From Streptomyces sp. CB01201 (GTDB lineage: Bacteria > Actinomycetota > Actinomycetes > Streptomycetales > Streptomycetaceae), in assembly GCF_002803085.1 (NCBI RefSeq), contig NZ_NNBJ01000003.1:213798-277797 (forward strand): 64,000 bases of DNA, given 5' to 3'. The position numbers were made by a program, and so were the translations under genes. The notes under the pieces were generated by a model. The model was given only the letters and a program-made list of their open reading frames with translations. It made no database searches and was not told where the DNA came from. This document shows, piece after piece, positions 18,274 to 26,920 of this stretch; position 1 is the stretch's first letter; every line of letters starts with the position of its first letter.

Positions 18274-18966
18274 TTACAGCTTGGGCGGGGTCATGAGGAA
18301 GCGGGCGTTGACGCGGGCGTGGACGGATTGGCGTTGGGGTTCGAGGTCGAGGGTGGGGGCGGGTTCGGGGGCGCCGGGGGCTGCGGCGCGGAAGGCCATG
18401 CCGCCTGCGGCGGGGAGTCCGTAGGGGGTGGGGTTTTCGGCGCCGGGGTCGGAGAGTTCGACGAGGGCGGCGAGGGTGGTGCCGAGGGCGTCGGCGTATT
18501 CGCGGGCGCGTGCGACGGCTTGGTGGACGGCGCGGCGGCGTACTTCGCTGTGGGCGGGTGAGTCGGGGCGCAGGGACCACCAGGGGCCGTCGACGCGGGT
18601 GAGTTCGAGGTCGGCGAGGCGGGTGGTGAGTTCGCCGAGGGTGGTGAAGTCGGTGAGTTCGGTGGTGATGTGGACGGTGCCGTGGTAGGTGCGGACGCGT
18701 TCGCCGCGGCCGTGGCGGGTGAGTTCGGGGGTGAGGGTGAAGGCGCCGGTTTCGAGTTTTTCGATGGTGTCTCCGTAGCTTTTGATGAGGTCGATGACGT
18801 GGGTGTTGCGGCGGGTGAGGTCGTCGAGGGTGGCGCGGCGGTCGGTGCCGCGGGTGGTGATGGTGATGGTGATGCCGGCGATTTCGGGGTCGACTTCGAG
18901 GTGGGCTTCGCCGTGGACGGCGAGGCGTGGCTGTTCGGGGGTTCCGTAGGGCTGGGTGTCGGTCAT
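18274..18966 (-). CDS. SIMPL (DUF541) domain protein
   Basis: 230 residues. The start PRLAVHGEAHLEVDPEIAGI opens a SIMPL/DUF541 domain, continuing through KSYGDTIEKLETGAFTLTPE, TYHGTVHITTELTDF and RRRAVHQAVARAREYADALG. No signal peptide or membrane segment is seen, unlike many SIMPL proteins that are periplasmic. The family (BP26/YggE) has been linked to oxidative-stress protection and channel-like oligomers; biochemical activity is unknown. It is transcribed away from the 5'-nucleotidase gene, with which it shares a roughly 180 bp divergent promoter region. Confidence 0.85.
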   Translation of the reverse strand: MTDTQPYGTPEQPRLAVHGEAHLEVDPEIAGITITITTRGTDRRATLDDLTRRNTHVIDLIKSYGDTIEKLETGAFTLTPELTRHGRGERVRTYHGTVHITTELTDFTTLGELTTRLADLELTRVDGPWWSLRPDSPAHSEVRRRAVHQAVARAREYADALGTTLAALVELSDPGAENPTPYGLPAAGGMAFRAAAPGAPEPAPTLDLEPQRQSVHARVNARFLMTPPKL

Positions 18967-19145
18967 GGGTCCACTGTGGCATCGGTGGGCGTGGTCGGCG
19001 GGGAGCTTGCTGTCAGGGTCCGGTCATCAGATCGCAACCTGCGGGGGGTGTTGCGGGTGGCCGGTTCTGGGTCAGAATCCCTGGGTCTACGCGCGTCACG
19101 GTTCGCACAACTGCCGCGCGTGTCATACGACTTCAGGGAGAGAGC

Positions 19146-20966
19146 ATGCCGCTGAACCGCAGGACGTTCCTGGGCACTACGGCCGCCGCCGGGGCCGGTG
19201 TGGCCGTGGCGGGGGGTGTGGTGTCGCCCGCCGAGGCGGCGCCCCGGGGTCAGGATCCGGGTCATGGGCACGGGCGTGAGCCGAAGCGGTACGCGTTCTC
19301 GGTGATGGGCACGACGGATCTGCACGGTCATGTCTTCAACTGGGACTACTTCACGGACGCGGAGTACGACGACGCGGCGCACAACGACGTGGGTCTGGCG
19401 AAGATCTCGACGTTGGTGGATCAGGTCCGTAAGGAGAAGGGCCGTCACAACACGTTGTTGATCGACGCGGGTGACATCATCCAGGGCACGCAGCTGTCGT
19501 ACTACTACGCGCGGGTCGAGCCGATCACGGGTTCGGGCGGCAAGCGGGGTCCTGAGCATCCGATGGCGCTGGCGATGAACCACATGCGTTATGACGCGGC
19601 GGCGCTCGGCAATCACGAGTTCAACTACGGCATTCCGACGCTGCGGGCGTTCCAGGACCAGTTGGACTTTCCGCTGCTGGGTGCGAACGCGCTGGACGCG
19701 AAGACGTTGAAGCCGGCGTTTCCTCCGTACACGGTGCGGCGGTTGAAGGTGCCGCACGGTCCGGATGTGAAGGTGGGGATCCTGGGGCTGACGAATCCGG
19801 GGATCGCGATCTGGGACAAGGCGAACGTGCAGGGGAAGATGACGTTCCCGGGTCTGGTGGAGCAGGCGAAGGTCTATGTGCCGAAGCTGCGGGCGCTGGG
19901 GTGTGACGTGGTGATCTGTACGGATCACTCGGGTCTGGACGGGGGCACGTCGTACGGGGACGCGTTGCCGTATCCGGAGAACGCGTCGTCGTTGGTGGCG
20001 GAGCAGGTGCCGGGGATCGACGCGATTCTGGTGGGTCATACGCACAAGGAGGTGGCGTCGCGGACGGTGGTGAACAAGGAGACCGGTAAGTCCGTGGTGC
20101 TGTCGGAGCCGTACATGTGGGGCATGCGGCTGAGTGTCTTCGACTTCGCGCTGGAGTTCTCGCGGGGCCGCTGGCATGTGACGTCGGTGACGGCGGATGT
20201 GCGCAATGCGAACGCGGTGGCCGAGGACCCGGTGGTGAGGCGTCTGGTGAAGGCGGAGCACGACAAGGTCGTGGCGTATGTGAACCAGGTGGTGGGTACG
20301 AACGCGGCGGAGATGCGGTCGACGGAGGCTCCGTACAAGGATGTGCCGATCATCGATCTGATCAACCGCATTCAGACGGACACGGTGAAGGCGGCGCTGG
20401 CGTCGTCGCCGTATGCGTCGTTGCCGGTGCTGTCGCAGGCGGCGTGTTTCTCGCGGACCGCGGTGATTCCCGCCGGCAAGGTCACGATCAAGGATGTGGC
20501 GGGTTTGTATGTGTACGAGAACACGTTGGAGGCACGGCTTCTGACGGGTGCTCAGGTGAAGGCATATCTGGAGTTCTCGGCGAACTACTACGTGCAGACG
20601 ACGGGTCCGGTCGACCCTGCCAGGATCACGAACGCCAACAACACGCCGGACTACAACTACGACGTGGTGAGCGGTGTGTCGTACGAGGTCGACATCGCGA
20701 AGCCGGCCGGTTCGAGGGTGTCGAAGGTGTTGTTCGACGGGAAGCCGTTGGACGACGCGGCGCAGTTCGTGCTGGCGGTGAACAACTACCGGGCCAATGG
20801 TGGCGGCAACTTCCCGGGGGTGGCGACCGCCAAGCAACTGTGGGCGAACTCCGATGAGATCCGCAACACGATGATCGCGTGGGTGAAGGCGAAGGGTGTC
20901 ATTGATCAGGCGGAGTTCGCTTCGGTGGACTGGAAGCTGACGCAGAACGGTGTGGCCGTGTTCTGA
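19146..20966 (+). CDS. Tat-exported bifunctional metallophosphatase/5'-nucleotidase
   Basis: 606 residues. A Tat signal (LNRRTFLGTTAAAGAGVAVA) is followed by a cleavage region around AEAAPRG. The calcineurin-like phosphoesterase domain has the metal motifs TTDLHGHVF, IDAGDIIQGT, GNHEFNYG and VGHTHKEV. A C-terminal 5'-nucleotidase substrate-binding domain follows (IIDLINRIQTDTVK, YVYENTLEARLLTG, NNYRANGGGNFPG). It is probably an extracellular nucleotidase or 2',3'-cyclic phosphodiesterase releasing phosphate and nucleoside. An AGGGAGA site precedes the ATG. Wobble positions are G-rich, in contrast to the C-rich liv genes. Confidence 0.93.
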   Translation: MPLNRRTFLGTTAAAGAGVAVAGGVVSPAEAAPRGQDPGHGHGREPKRYAFSVMGTTDLHGHVFNWDYFTDAEYDDAAHNDVGLAKISTLVDQVRKEKGRHNTLLIDAGDIIQGTQLSYYYARVEPITGSGGKRGPEHPMALAMNHMRYDAAALGNHEFNYGIPTLRAFQDQLDFPLLGANALDAKTLKPAFPPYTVRRLKVPHGPDVKVGILGLTNPGIAIWDKANVQGKMTFPGLVEQAKVYVPKLRALGCDVVICTDHSGLDGGTSYGDALPYPENASSLVAEQVPGIDAILVGHTHKEVASRTVVNKETGKSVVLSEPYMWGMRLSVFDFALEFSRGRWHVTSVTADVRNANAVAEDPVVRRLVKAEHDKVVAYVNQVVGTNAAEMRSTEAPYKDVPIIDLINRIQTDTVKAALASSPYASLPVLSQAACFSRTAVIPAGKVTIKDVAGLYVYENTLEARLLTGAQVKAYLEFSANYYVQTTGPVDPARITNANNTPDYNYDVVSGVSYEVDIAKPAGSRVSKVLFDGKPLDDAAQFVLAVNNYRANGGGNFPGVATAKQLWANSDEIRNTMIAWVKAKGVIDQAEFASVDWKLTQNGVAVF

Positions 20967-21006
20967 GTCGTGTCCTGGGCCTTGCGGCCCTGGTTCTGAC
21001 GGTGTG

Positions 21007-22416
21007 TCACGGTTGTTCGACGAGTGGGATCAGGCCCTCCGGTTGCTGTGGGACCGGGCGGGCCTGGTTCTTTTTGTCGAGGCCGAAGGTGGTGAAGGCG
21101 GTGCGGGCCGGCTGGGGGTAGGGCTCCTTGCCGGTGAGGGAGTTGAGGATGGTGGCGCTGCGCCAGGCGGCGAGGCCGAGGTCGGGGGCGCCGACGCCGT
21201 GGGTGTGCCGTTCGGCGTTCTGGACGTAGACGTTTCCGGTGACGGAGGCGTCGAGGACGAGTTTGAACTCGGCGTCGATGCGCGGGCGTTCGGCGCTGTC
21301 GTAGCGCATGTAGGGGTCGAGTCCGGCGAGCATGCGGCCGAGGGGGCGTTCGCGGTAGCCGGTGGCGAGGACGACGGCGTCGGTGGTGATGCGGTCGCGT
21401 ACGCCCTGCTGGGTGTGTTCGAGGTGGAGTTCGACCTTGGTGGTGGCGACGCGGCCCGCGGTGCGCACCGAGACGCCGGGGGTCATGGTGATGTCGGGCC
21501 AGCCGCCGTGCTGGGTGCGGCGGTAGAGCTCGTCGTGGATGGCGGCCATGGTGTCGGCGTCGATGCCCTTGTGGAGCTGCCATTGCCGGGGCAGGAGCTG
21601 GTCGCGTACGGGTTCGGCGAGGGCGTGGAAGTAGCGGGTGTAGTCGGGGGTGAAGTGTTCGAGGCCGAGTTTGGAGTACTCCATGGGCGCGAACGCTTCG
21701 GTGCGGGTGAGCCAGGCGATCTTCTCGGCGCCGGCGGGCCGGTTGCGCAGGAGGTCGAGGAAGACTTCGGCGCCGGACTGGCCGGAGCCGATGACGGTGA
21801 TGTGCTCGGCGGTGAGCAGTCGGGCGCGGTGGTCGAGGTAGTCGGCGGAGTGGATGACGGGGACGGTGGGGGCGTCGGCGAGCGGTTTGAGGGGTTCGGG
21901 TACGTGGGGCTGGGTGCCGACGCCGACGGCGAGGTGGCGGGTGTAGGAGCGGCCGAGTGCTTCGGCTTCGCCGTGGAGGTCGAGCTGGGTGAAGTCGATC
22001 TCGAACAGGGCGCGTTCGGGGTTCCAGCGGACGGCGTCGACCTGGTGGGAGAAGTGGAGGTCGGTGAGGTTTTCGCTGACCCAGCGGCAGTAGGCGTCGT
22101 ATTCGGTGCGCTGGATGTGGAATTTTTCGGCGAAGTAGAACGGGAAGAGCCGTTCGCGGTGCTTGAGGTAGTTGAGGAAGGTCCAGGGGTTGGCGGGGTC
22201 GGCGAGGGTGACGAGGTCGGCGAGGAAGGGGACTTGGAGGGAGGCGCCTTCGATGAGGAGGCCGGGGTGCCAGTGGAAGGCGGGGCGTTGTTCGTAGAAG
22301 GCGGTGTCGAGTCCGCCGGGTACGCCGTGGGCGAGGGCGGCGAGGGAGAGGTTGAAGGGGCCGATGCCGATGCCGACGAGGTCGTGGGGTTGGTCTTCGG
22401 GGGTGTGGGTGGTCAT
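21007..22416 (-). CDS. Lysine/ornithine/diamine N-monooxygenase (DesB/IucD/SidA-like)
   Basis: 469 residues. It has an FAD-binding start VGIGIGPFNLSLAAL, the family motif RPAFHWHPGLLIEG with PFLADLVTLADPANPWTFLNYL, an NADPH site ITVIGSGQSGAEVFLDLL, and the C-terminal ATGYRERPL and LAAWRSATILN. These flavoenzymes N-hydroxylate lysine, ornithine or cadaverine/putrescine for hydroxamate siderophores; in desferrioxamine biosynthesis DesB acts on cadaverine. The start overlaps the stop of the upstream decarboxylase gene (ATGA), so the two are one unit. No acyltransferase (DesC) or NIS synthetase (DesD) follows: the next gene on this side is the convergent 5'-nucleotidase. Final product unclear. 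Confidence 0.88.
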   Translation of the reverse strand: MTTHTPEDQPHDLVGIGIGPFNLSLAALAHGVPGGLDTAFYEQRPAFHWHPGLLIEGASLQVPFLADLVTLADPANPWTFLNYLKHRERLFPFYFAEKFHIQRTEYDAYCRWVSENLTDLHFSHQVDAVRWNPERALFEIDFTQLDLHGEAEALGRSYTRHLAVGVGTQPHVPEPLKPLADAPTVPVIHSADYLDHRARLLTAEHITVIGSGQSGAEVFLDLLRNRPAGAEKIAWLTRTEAFAPMEYSKLGLEHFTPDYTRYFHALAEPVRDQLLPRQWQLHKGIDADTMAAIHDELYRRTQHGGWPDITMTPGVSVRTAGRVATTKVELHLEHTQQGVRDRITTDAVVLATGYRERPLGRMLAGLDPYMRYDSAERPRIDAEFKLVLDASVTGNVYVQNAERHTHGVGAPDLGLAAWRSATILNSLTGKEPYPQPARTAFTTFGLDKKNQARPVPQQPEGLIPLVEQP

Positions 22417-23996
22417 CGGTGGGTGCCTTCCGTGGGGGGTGGGGTGGTGGCGCGGGCGGTGGTGGGGCGGACGCTGACGGCGTGGAGTGTGCTGTCGAGG
22501 AGGGTGTGCAGGTCGTGGGGGGTGAGGTGGGGGTTGAGGAGGGTGGCTTTGAGCCAGAGGCGGCCGTCGGCGCGGGCGCGGCCGAGGACGGCGGTGCCGT
22601 GGTGGAGCAGGGTGCGGCGGATGTCGGCGACGGTGGTGTCGTCGGCGCCGCGGGGACGGAAGAGGACGGTGGAGATGGCGGGGGTGGCGTAGAGCTCCAA
22701 CTGGGCGTGCCGGTCGATCAGTTGGGCCAGTTGCCTGGCGTGGTCGCAGACGCGGTCGACGAGGTGGGCGAGGCCGTCGCGGCCGAGGGCCCGGAGGGTG
22801 ACGGCGATTTTGAGGGCGTCGGGGCGGCGGGTGGTGCGCAGGGAGCGGCCGAGGAGGTCGGGCAGGCCCGCTTCGGTGTCGTCGTCGGCGTTGAGGTAGT
22901 CGGCGCGGTGTCCGAGGGGGGTGAGGCGGCTGGGGTCGGCGACGGCGATGAGGCCTGCGGCGACGGGTTGCCAGCCGAGTTTGTGCAGGTCGAGGGTGAC
23001 GGTGTGGGCGCGTTCGAGGCCGGCGAGCTGGGGGCGGTGGCGGTCGCTGAACAGGAGGGGCCCGCCGTAGGCGGCGTCGACGTGGAGTTCGGCGTGGTGG
23101 CGGGTGCACAGGTCGGCGATGGCGGGCAGCGGGTCGATGGCGCCGGTGTCGGTGGTGCCGGCGGAGGCGACGACGAGGGTGGGCCGGGCCCGCAGTTCGG
23201 TGAGGGCGGCGTCGAGGGCGGCGAGGTCGGTGGTGCCGGTGGGGGCGGGGACGACGACGGGGTCGGGCAGGCCGAGGAGCCAGGCGGCGCGGTGGATGGA
23301 GTGGTGGGTGTGGGCGCCGCACACGATCTGGACGGGTCCGTGGTGTTCGCGGGCGAGCAGGAGCGCGAGCTGGTTGGATTCGGTGCCGCCGGTGGTGACG
23401 AGGGCGTCGCCGCCGTGGGGCCAGATCTCGTGGGCGATGGCGCGGGTGAGGAGGGCTTCGAGCGCGGAGGCGGCGGGGGCCTGGTCCCAGGAGTCCAGGG
23501 ACGGGTTGAGCGCGCCGGCGGCGAGGTCGGCGGCCGCGGCGAGGGCGAGCGGCGGGGTGTGCAGATGGGCCGCACAGCGGGGTTCGGCGGGGTCGGCGGA
23601 GCCTTCGGCGAGGGCGCGTACGAGGGTGGTGAGCGCCTCTTCGGCGCCGGTGCCGTGGCTGGGGAGGAGGGTGGCGGGGGGCGCCTCGGTGCGGGGGCCG
23701 CGCTGGGCGGGGCAGGTGCTGGTGCGGGCGCCTGCGCTCGTGCCGGTGCCGGTGCCGGTGCCGGTGTCGGTGTCGGCGACTGCGTCCGTGCCTGTGCCTG
23801 CGCCTGTGCCGGAGGTCTGGGTGGGGAAGGTCGTCGCGGCGTGGTGGACGCGCTGGGCGACCGCTTCGGGTCCGCCGGGCGGTAGCGGTCCGCCTCGGGT
23901 CTTCGCCCCTTGGTGGAGGGCGTCGAGTACGACGTCGAGCAGGGGGCGCAGGGCCGCGGGTCCTGCGGTTCCTCCGGCGAGGGGCGGGCTGTGCAT
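22413..23996 (-). CDS. PLP group II decarboxylase (DesA/diaminobutyrate decarboxylase-like)
   Basis: 527 residues. The PLP core has VTTGGTESNQLALLLAREHH, HTHHSIHRAAWLLG, ELHVDAAYGGPLLF (PLP-binding Asp) and the Schiff-base lysine in TLDLHKLGWQP. C-terminal motifs LRTTRRPDALKIAVTLRALG and STVLFRPRG follow. Paired by overlap with the N-monooxygenase, it most likely decarboxylates lysine (to cadaverine) or a similar diamino acid to supply the hydroxylase. Residues about 63-90 are an unusual Gly-Thr-rich stretch (TGAGTGTDAVADTDTG and similar) encoded by short tandem repeats, between the N-terminal helices and the core. Whether it is expressed and tolerated is not known. Confidence 0.85.
   Translation of the reverse strand: MHSPPLAGGTAGPAALRPLLDVVLDALHQGAKTRGGPLPPGGPEAVAQRVHHAATTFPTQTSGTGAGTGTDAVADTDTGTGTGTGTSAGARTSTCPAQRGPRTEAPPATLLPSHGTGAEEALTTLVRALAEGSADPAEPRCAAHLHTPPLALAAAADLAAGALNPSLDSWDQAPAASALEALLTRAIAHEIWPHGGDALVTTGGTESNQLALLLAREHHGPVQIVCGAHTHHSIHRAAWLLGLPDPVVVPAPTGTTDLAALDAALTELRARPTLVVASAGTTDTGAIDPLPAIADLCTRHHAELHVDAAYGGPLLFSDRHRPQLAGLERAHTVTLDLHKLGWQPVAAGLIAVADPSRLTPLGHRADYLNADDDTEAGLPDLLGRSLRTTRRPDALKIAVTLRALGRDGLAHLVDRVCDHARQLAQLIDRHAQLELYATPAISTVLFRPRGADDTTVADIRRTLLHHGTAVLGRARADGRLWLKATLLNPHLTPHDLHTLLDSTLHAVSVRPTTARATTPPPTEGTHR
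23729..23812. repeat. In-frame hexamer-type repeat inside the decarboxylase gene
   Basis: Roughly GCCGGT/GCCTGT hexamers, repeated about a dozen times with drift (e.g. TGCCGGTGCCGGTGCCGGTG). On the coding strand they give alternating Gly/Thr, Asp/Thr and Ala. The tract is a multiple of three and keeps the reading frame. Confidence 0.75.
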
Positions 23997-24020
23997 GGGG
24001 TTCCTTCGGGGGTGCGGGCA

Positions 24021-24063
24021 GCGACTTCACCAGCGTGATCCTGGTTGGGCCGGTGAAGCCGCT
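24021..24063. promoter_or_regulatory. Inverted repeat upstream of the DesA/DesB-like pair
   Basis: GCGACTTCACCAGC (24021-24034) and GCCGGTGAAGCCGC (24050-24063) pair over 12 of 14 positions around a 15-base spacer. It lies 25 bp upstream of the decarboxylase ATG, where an operator or attenuator would be expected. It does not resemble the DtxR/DmdR iron box (TTAGGTTAGGCTAACCTAA type) that controls desferrioxamine genes, and I find no such box here. Confidence 0.35.
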
Positions 24064-24273
24064 GTGCACAACGATCTCAACCCGAAAGTGGTACTGCCTT
24101 GCGGTGGGGGCGAGTTGGGGAGGGCGGTTGCTGGTATGGCGCCCGGGCCGGTTCCCCAACTCGCCTGCCACCAGGCGGAGTTCGGCCGCTCCCCAGTGGA
24201 CTCGGTCGAATGTGCGGTGGGCGGACGCTCGGCACCCGGGCGCTCAGCACGCGGGTGCCTGGCACGCGGGTAC

Positions 24274-26802
24274 TCAGCTCGTGGTGCGGCCCCTTACGTA
24301 CAGGGCGCGGCGCAGGTCGTCGACCTGGTCGGTGAGCTTGCGGCGCAGGGCGGGCAGCAGGTCGGTGCGGGTGAGGGCGGCTTCGCCCTGGTGCAGGGCG
24401 TCGGTGTCGACGGGGCCGGGGAAGGCGTGGCGGCCCACGGCGTCGGCGATGGCGGGGCCGCGGCGGTCGGCGAGCGGGGGCGCGTCCTGGTAGTAGCGGG
24501 CGGTGTAGGGCCGCAGGAGTTCTTCCTGTTCGGGTTGCCAGAAGCCCTGGGCGGTGGCGGTGAGGAGATAGTTGGACAGGGTGTCGCCGTGGAACATGGC
24601 GTTCCAGGCGGCTTCCTTGGCGGCGGGGGTGGGCAGTGCGGCGCGGCAGCGGGCGGCGCCCTCTTCGCCGGTGGCGCTGGGGTCGGCGGTGAGGTGGGCG
24701 GCGATGTCCTGGTCGTCGGTGGCGCCGAGGACGGCGAGTCGGGTCAGGATGCGCCAGCGCAGCTCGGGGTCGAGGGCGGGTCCGCCGGGGACGTGGCCCT
24801 CTTCGAGCCAGCCGCGGATGGTGTCGGGCTGGGTGGCCGCGTCGATGAAGTGGCGTACGGCGGTGAGGCGCAGCCCCGGGTTGGTGCCGTCCTCGGTGCG
24901 GCGGATGAGGTCGCGGGTGAGGTCGCCGAGCAGGGCGAGGGCGGCGGGGCGTTCGATGGGGGTGAGGTAGCGGTCGGTGATGTGGGCGGCGGCGAAGGCG
25001 AGGACGCCCTGGACGATGGCGAGGTCGGCTTCTTCGGTGAGGTGGGCGCGGGCGGTTTCGAGGTAGGCGGCGGGTTCGAGTTCGCCGTCGCGGACCATGT
25101 CGCGCAGGGAGTTCCACAGGACGGCGCGGGTGAGGGCGTCGGGGATGCCGGACAGGGAGCGCAGGGCGGTCTCGGTGGAGGTGGCGTCGAGGCGGACCTT
25201 GGCGTAGGTGAGGTCCTGGTCGTTGAGGACGAGGAGTGCGGGGCGGCGGCCGGGCCGTACGGTCGTCTCGTCCTGGGGTACGTCGATGTCGATGTGTTCG
25301 CGCGGGACGAGGGTGTTGCCGTGGCCGGGGGCGTGGTCGTAGGCGCCGACGGTGAGGCGGTGGGGGCGCTCGCCCTGCCGGGTGACGGTGAGGTGCCAGG
25401 CCCCGTCGGTTTCCTCGACGGTGGGGGTGAGGGTGTCGACTCCGGTGGTGCGCAGCCATTGTTCGGCCCAGGCGTGGACGTCGCGGTCGGTGGCGCGGGC
25501 GAGGGAGTCGATGAAGTCGGCGAGGGTGGCGTTGGCGAACTTGTGCCGGGCGAAGTGGGTGTTGATGCCGGCGAGGAAGTCCTTCTCGCCGAGCCAGGCG
25601 ACGAGTTGGCGCAGTGCGGAGGCGCCCTTGGCGTAGGAGATGCCGTCGAAGTTGAGCATGGCGGACGCGGTGTCGGGGACGGCGTCGGCCGGGGGTGCGA
25701 CGGGGTGGGTGGAGGGGCGCTGGTCGGCGTCGTAGCCCCAGGATTTGCGGGTGATGCCGAAGTAGACCCAGGTGTCGGTACTGCTCCAGGCGGGGAGTGC
25801 GCCCGAACTGGCTTGCTGTGCGGCCTCGTTGAGGGTGTGGTAGCCCATGTATTCGGCGAAGGACTCGTTCAGCCAGATGTCGTCCCACCATTGGAGGGTG
25901 ACGAGGTCGCCGAACCACATGTGGGCCATTTCGTGGGCGATGACCATGGCGCGGGTCTGGCGTTCGGTGTCGGTGACGGCGGAGCGGTAGACGAACTCGT
26001 CGCGGAAGGTGACGAGTCCGGGGTTCTCCATGGCGCCGGCGTTGAATTCGGGGACGAAGGCCTGGTCGTAGGAGTCGAAGGGGTAGGGCTCGTCGAACTT
26101 CTCGTGGTAGCGGTCGTAGCAGTGCCGGGTGACCTCGAAGAGTTCGTCGGCGTCGGCGTCGAGGTGGGGGGCGAGTGAGCGGCGGCAGTGCAGGCCGAAG
26201 GGAAGGCCCGCGTGTTCGGTGGTGACCGAGTGCCAGGGGCCCGCGGCTACGGCGACGAGGTAGGTGGAGATGAGGGGGGTGGTGGCGGCTGTCCAGCGGC
26301 CGTCCTCCTGTGGGGTGGTGATGCCGTTGGCGAGGACGGTCCAGCCGTCGGGGGCGCGCACGGTGAGGTCGAAGACGGCTTTGAGGTCGGGCTGGTCGAA
26401 GGCGGCGTAGACGCGCTGTACGTCGTCCATGAACAGCTGGGTGTAGGTGTAGGTCTCGCCGTCGACGGGGTCGGTGAAGCGGTGCAGTCCCTCACCGGTG
26501 CGGGAGTACGCCATGTCGGCGTCGACCCGCAGTTCGTGCGGGCCTTCGGTGAGGCTCAGTGCGAGCCGGTTCTCATCGAGGGCCTCGGGGTCCAGGGGCG
26601 TTCCGTCGAGGGTGACCGAGCGCAGCACGGCGGGTTTGAGTTCGACGAAGGTGTCGCCGGCGGTGTGTGCGGTGAAGTGGATGGCGGTGCGGGAGGTGAA
26701 GGTGTCGTCGCCGCCGGTGGTGAGGTCCAGGTCGATCGCGTACCGCTGTACGGAGAGGAGTCGGGCTCGGGTCTGCGCTTCGTCGCGCGTCAGTACGGAC
26801 AT
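24274..26802 (-). CDS. pepN: Aminopeptidase N (M1 family)
   Basis: 842 residues, normal for actinobacterial PepN. N-terminal beta domain: SVQRYAIDLDLTTGGDDTF. Exopeptidase motif GAMENPGLVTF; zinc site HEMAHMWFGDLV with the third ligand Glu in NESFAEYMG; then a long helical C-terminal domain. It removes N-terminal amino acids from peptides in the cytoplasm (no signal peptide). The ATG at 26802 gives MSVLTRDEAQ; the frame stays open upstream but without similarity. It stands alone between the decarboxylase leader and a repeat-containing gap. Confidence 0.96.
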   Translation of the reverse strand: MSVLTRDEAQTRARLLSVQRYAIDLDLTTGGDDTFTSRTAIHFTAHTAGDTFVELKPAVLRSVTLDGTPLDPEALDENRLALSLTEGPHELRVDADMAYSRTGEGLHRFTDPVDGETYTYTQLFMDDVQRVYAAFDQPDLKAVFDLTVRAPDGWTVLANGITTPQEDGRWTAATTPLISTYLVAVAAGPWHSVTTEHAGLPFGLHCRRSLAPHLDADADELFEVTRHCYDRYHEKFDEPYPFDSYDQAFVPEFNAGAMENPGLVTFRDEFVYRSAVTDTERQTRAMVIAHEMAHMWFGDLVTLQWWDDIWLNESFAEYMGYHTLNEAAQQASSGALPAWSSTDTWVYFGITRKSWGYDADQRPSTHPVAPPADAVPDTASAMLNFDGISYAKGASALRQLVAWLGEKDFLAGINTHFARHKFANATLADFIDSLARATDRDVHAWAEQWLRTTGVDTLTPTVEETDGAWHLTVTRQGERPHRLTVGAYDHAPGHGNTLVPREHIDIDVPQDETTVRPGRRPALLVLNDQDLTYAKVRLDATSTETALRSLSGIPDALTRAVLWNSLRDMVRDGELEPAAYLETARAHLTEEADLAIVQGVLAFAAAHITDRYLTPIERPAALALLGDLTRDLIRRTEDGTNPGLRLTAVRHFIDAATQPDTIRGWLEEGHVPGGPALDPELRWRILTRLAVLGATDDQDIAAHLTADPSATGEEGAARCRAALPTPAAKEAAWNAMFHGDTLSNYLLTATAQGFWQPEQEELLRPYTARYYQDAPPLADRRGPAIADAVGRHAFPGPVDTDALHQGEAALTRTDLLPALRRKLTDQVDDLRRALYVRGRTTS

Positions 26803-26880
26803 GGGGCCATGCTGCCCGATGCGCTGCGGGGCGCGGGCCGGGGTCACGGGGTCACTGTCCAGCGCGGCTGGTCGCTCGTG

Positions 26881-26920
26881 CAGTTCCCCGCGCCCCTGGC
26901 CCTACCGGTGCTGGGGCATC
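26881..26920 (+). repeat. Interspersed intergenic repeat, copy 1 (partial)
   Basis: CAGTTCCCCGCGCCCCTGG followed by TACCGGTGCTGGGGCATC. The same two blocks recur at 30070-30109, and the CAGTTCCCCGCGCCC block at 43319-43336 and 43411-43440. All copies lie between genes. This is a familiar Streptomyces genome-wide repeat of unknown role. Confidence 0.75.

Noticed and set aside
21007..24000. Complete desferrioxamine cluster
   Set aside because: Only DesA- and DesB-like genes are present; there is no acyltransferase, NIS synthetase or iron box.
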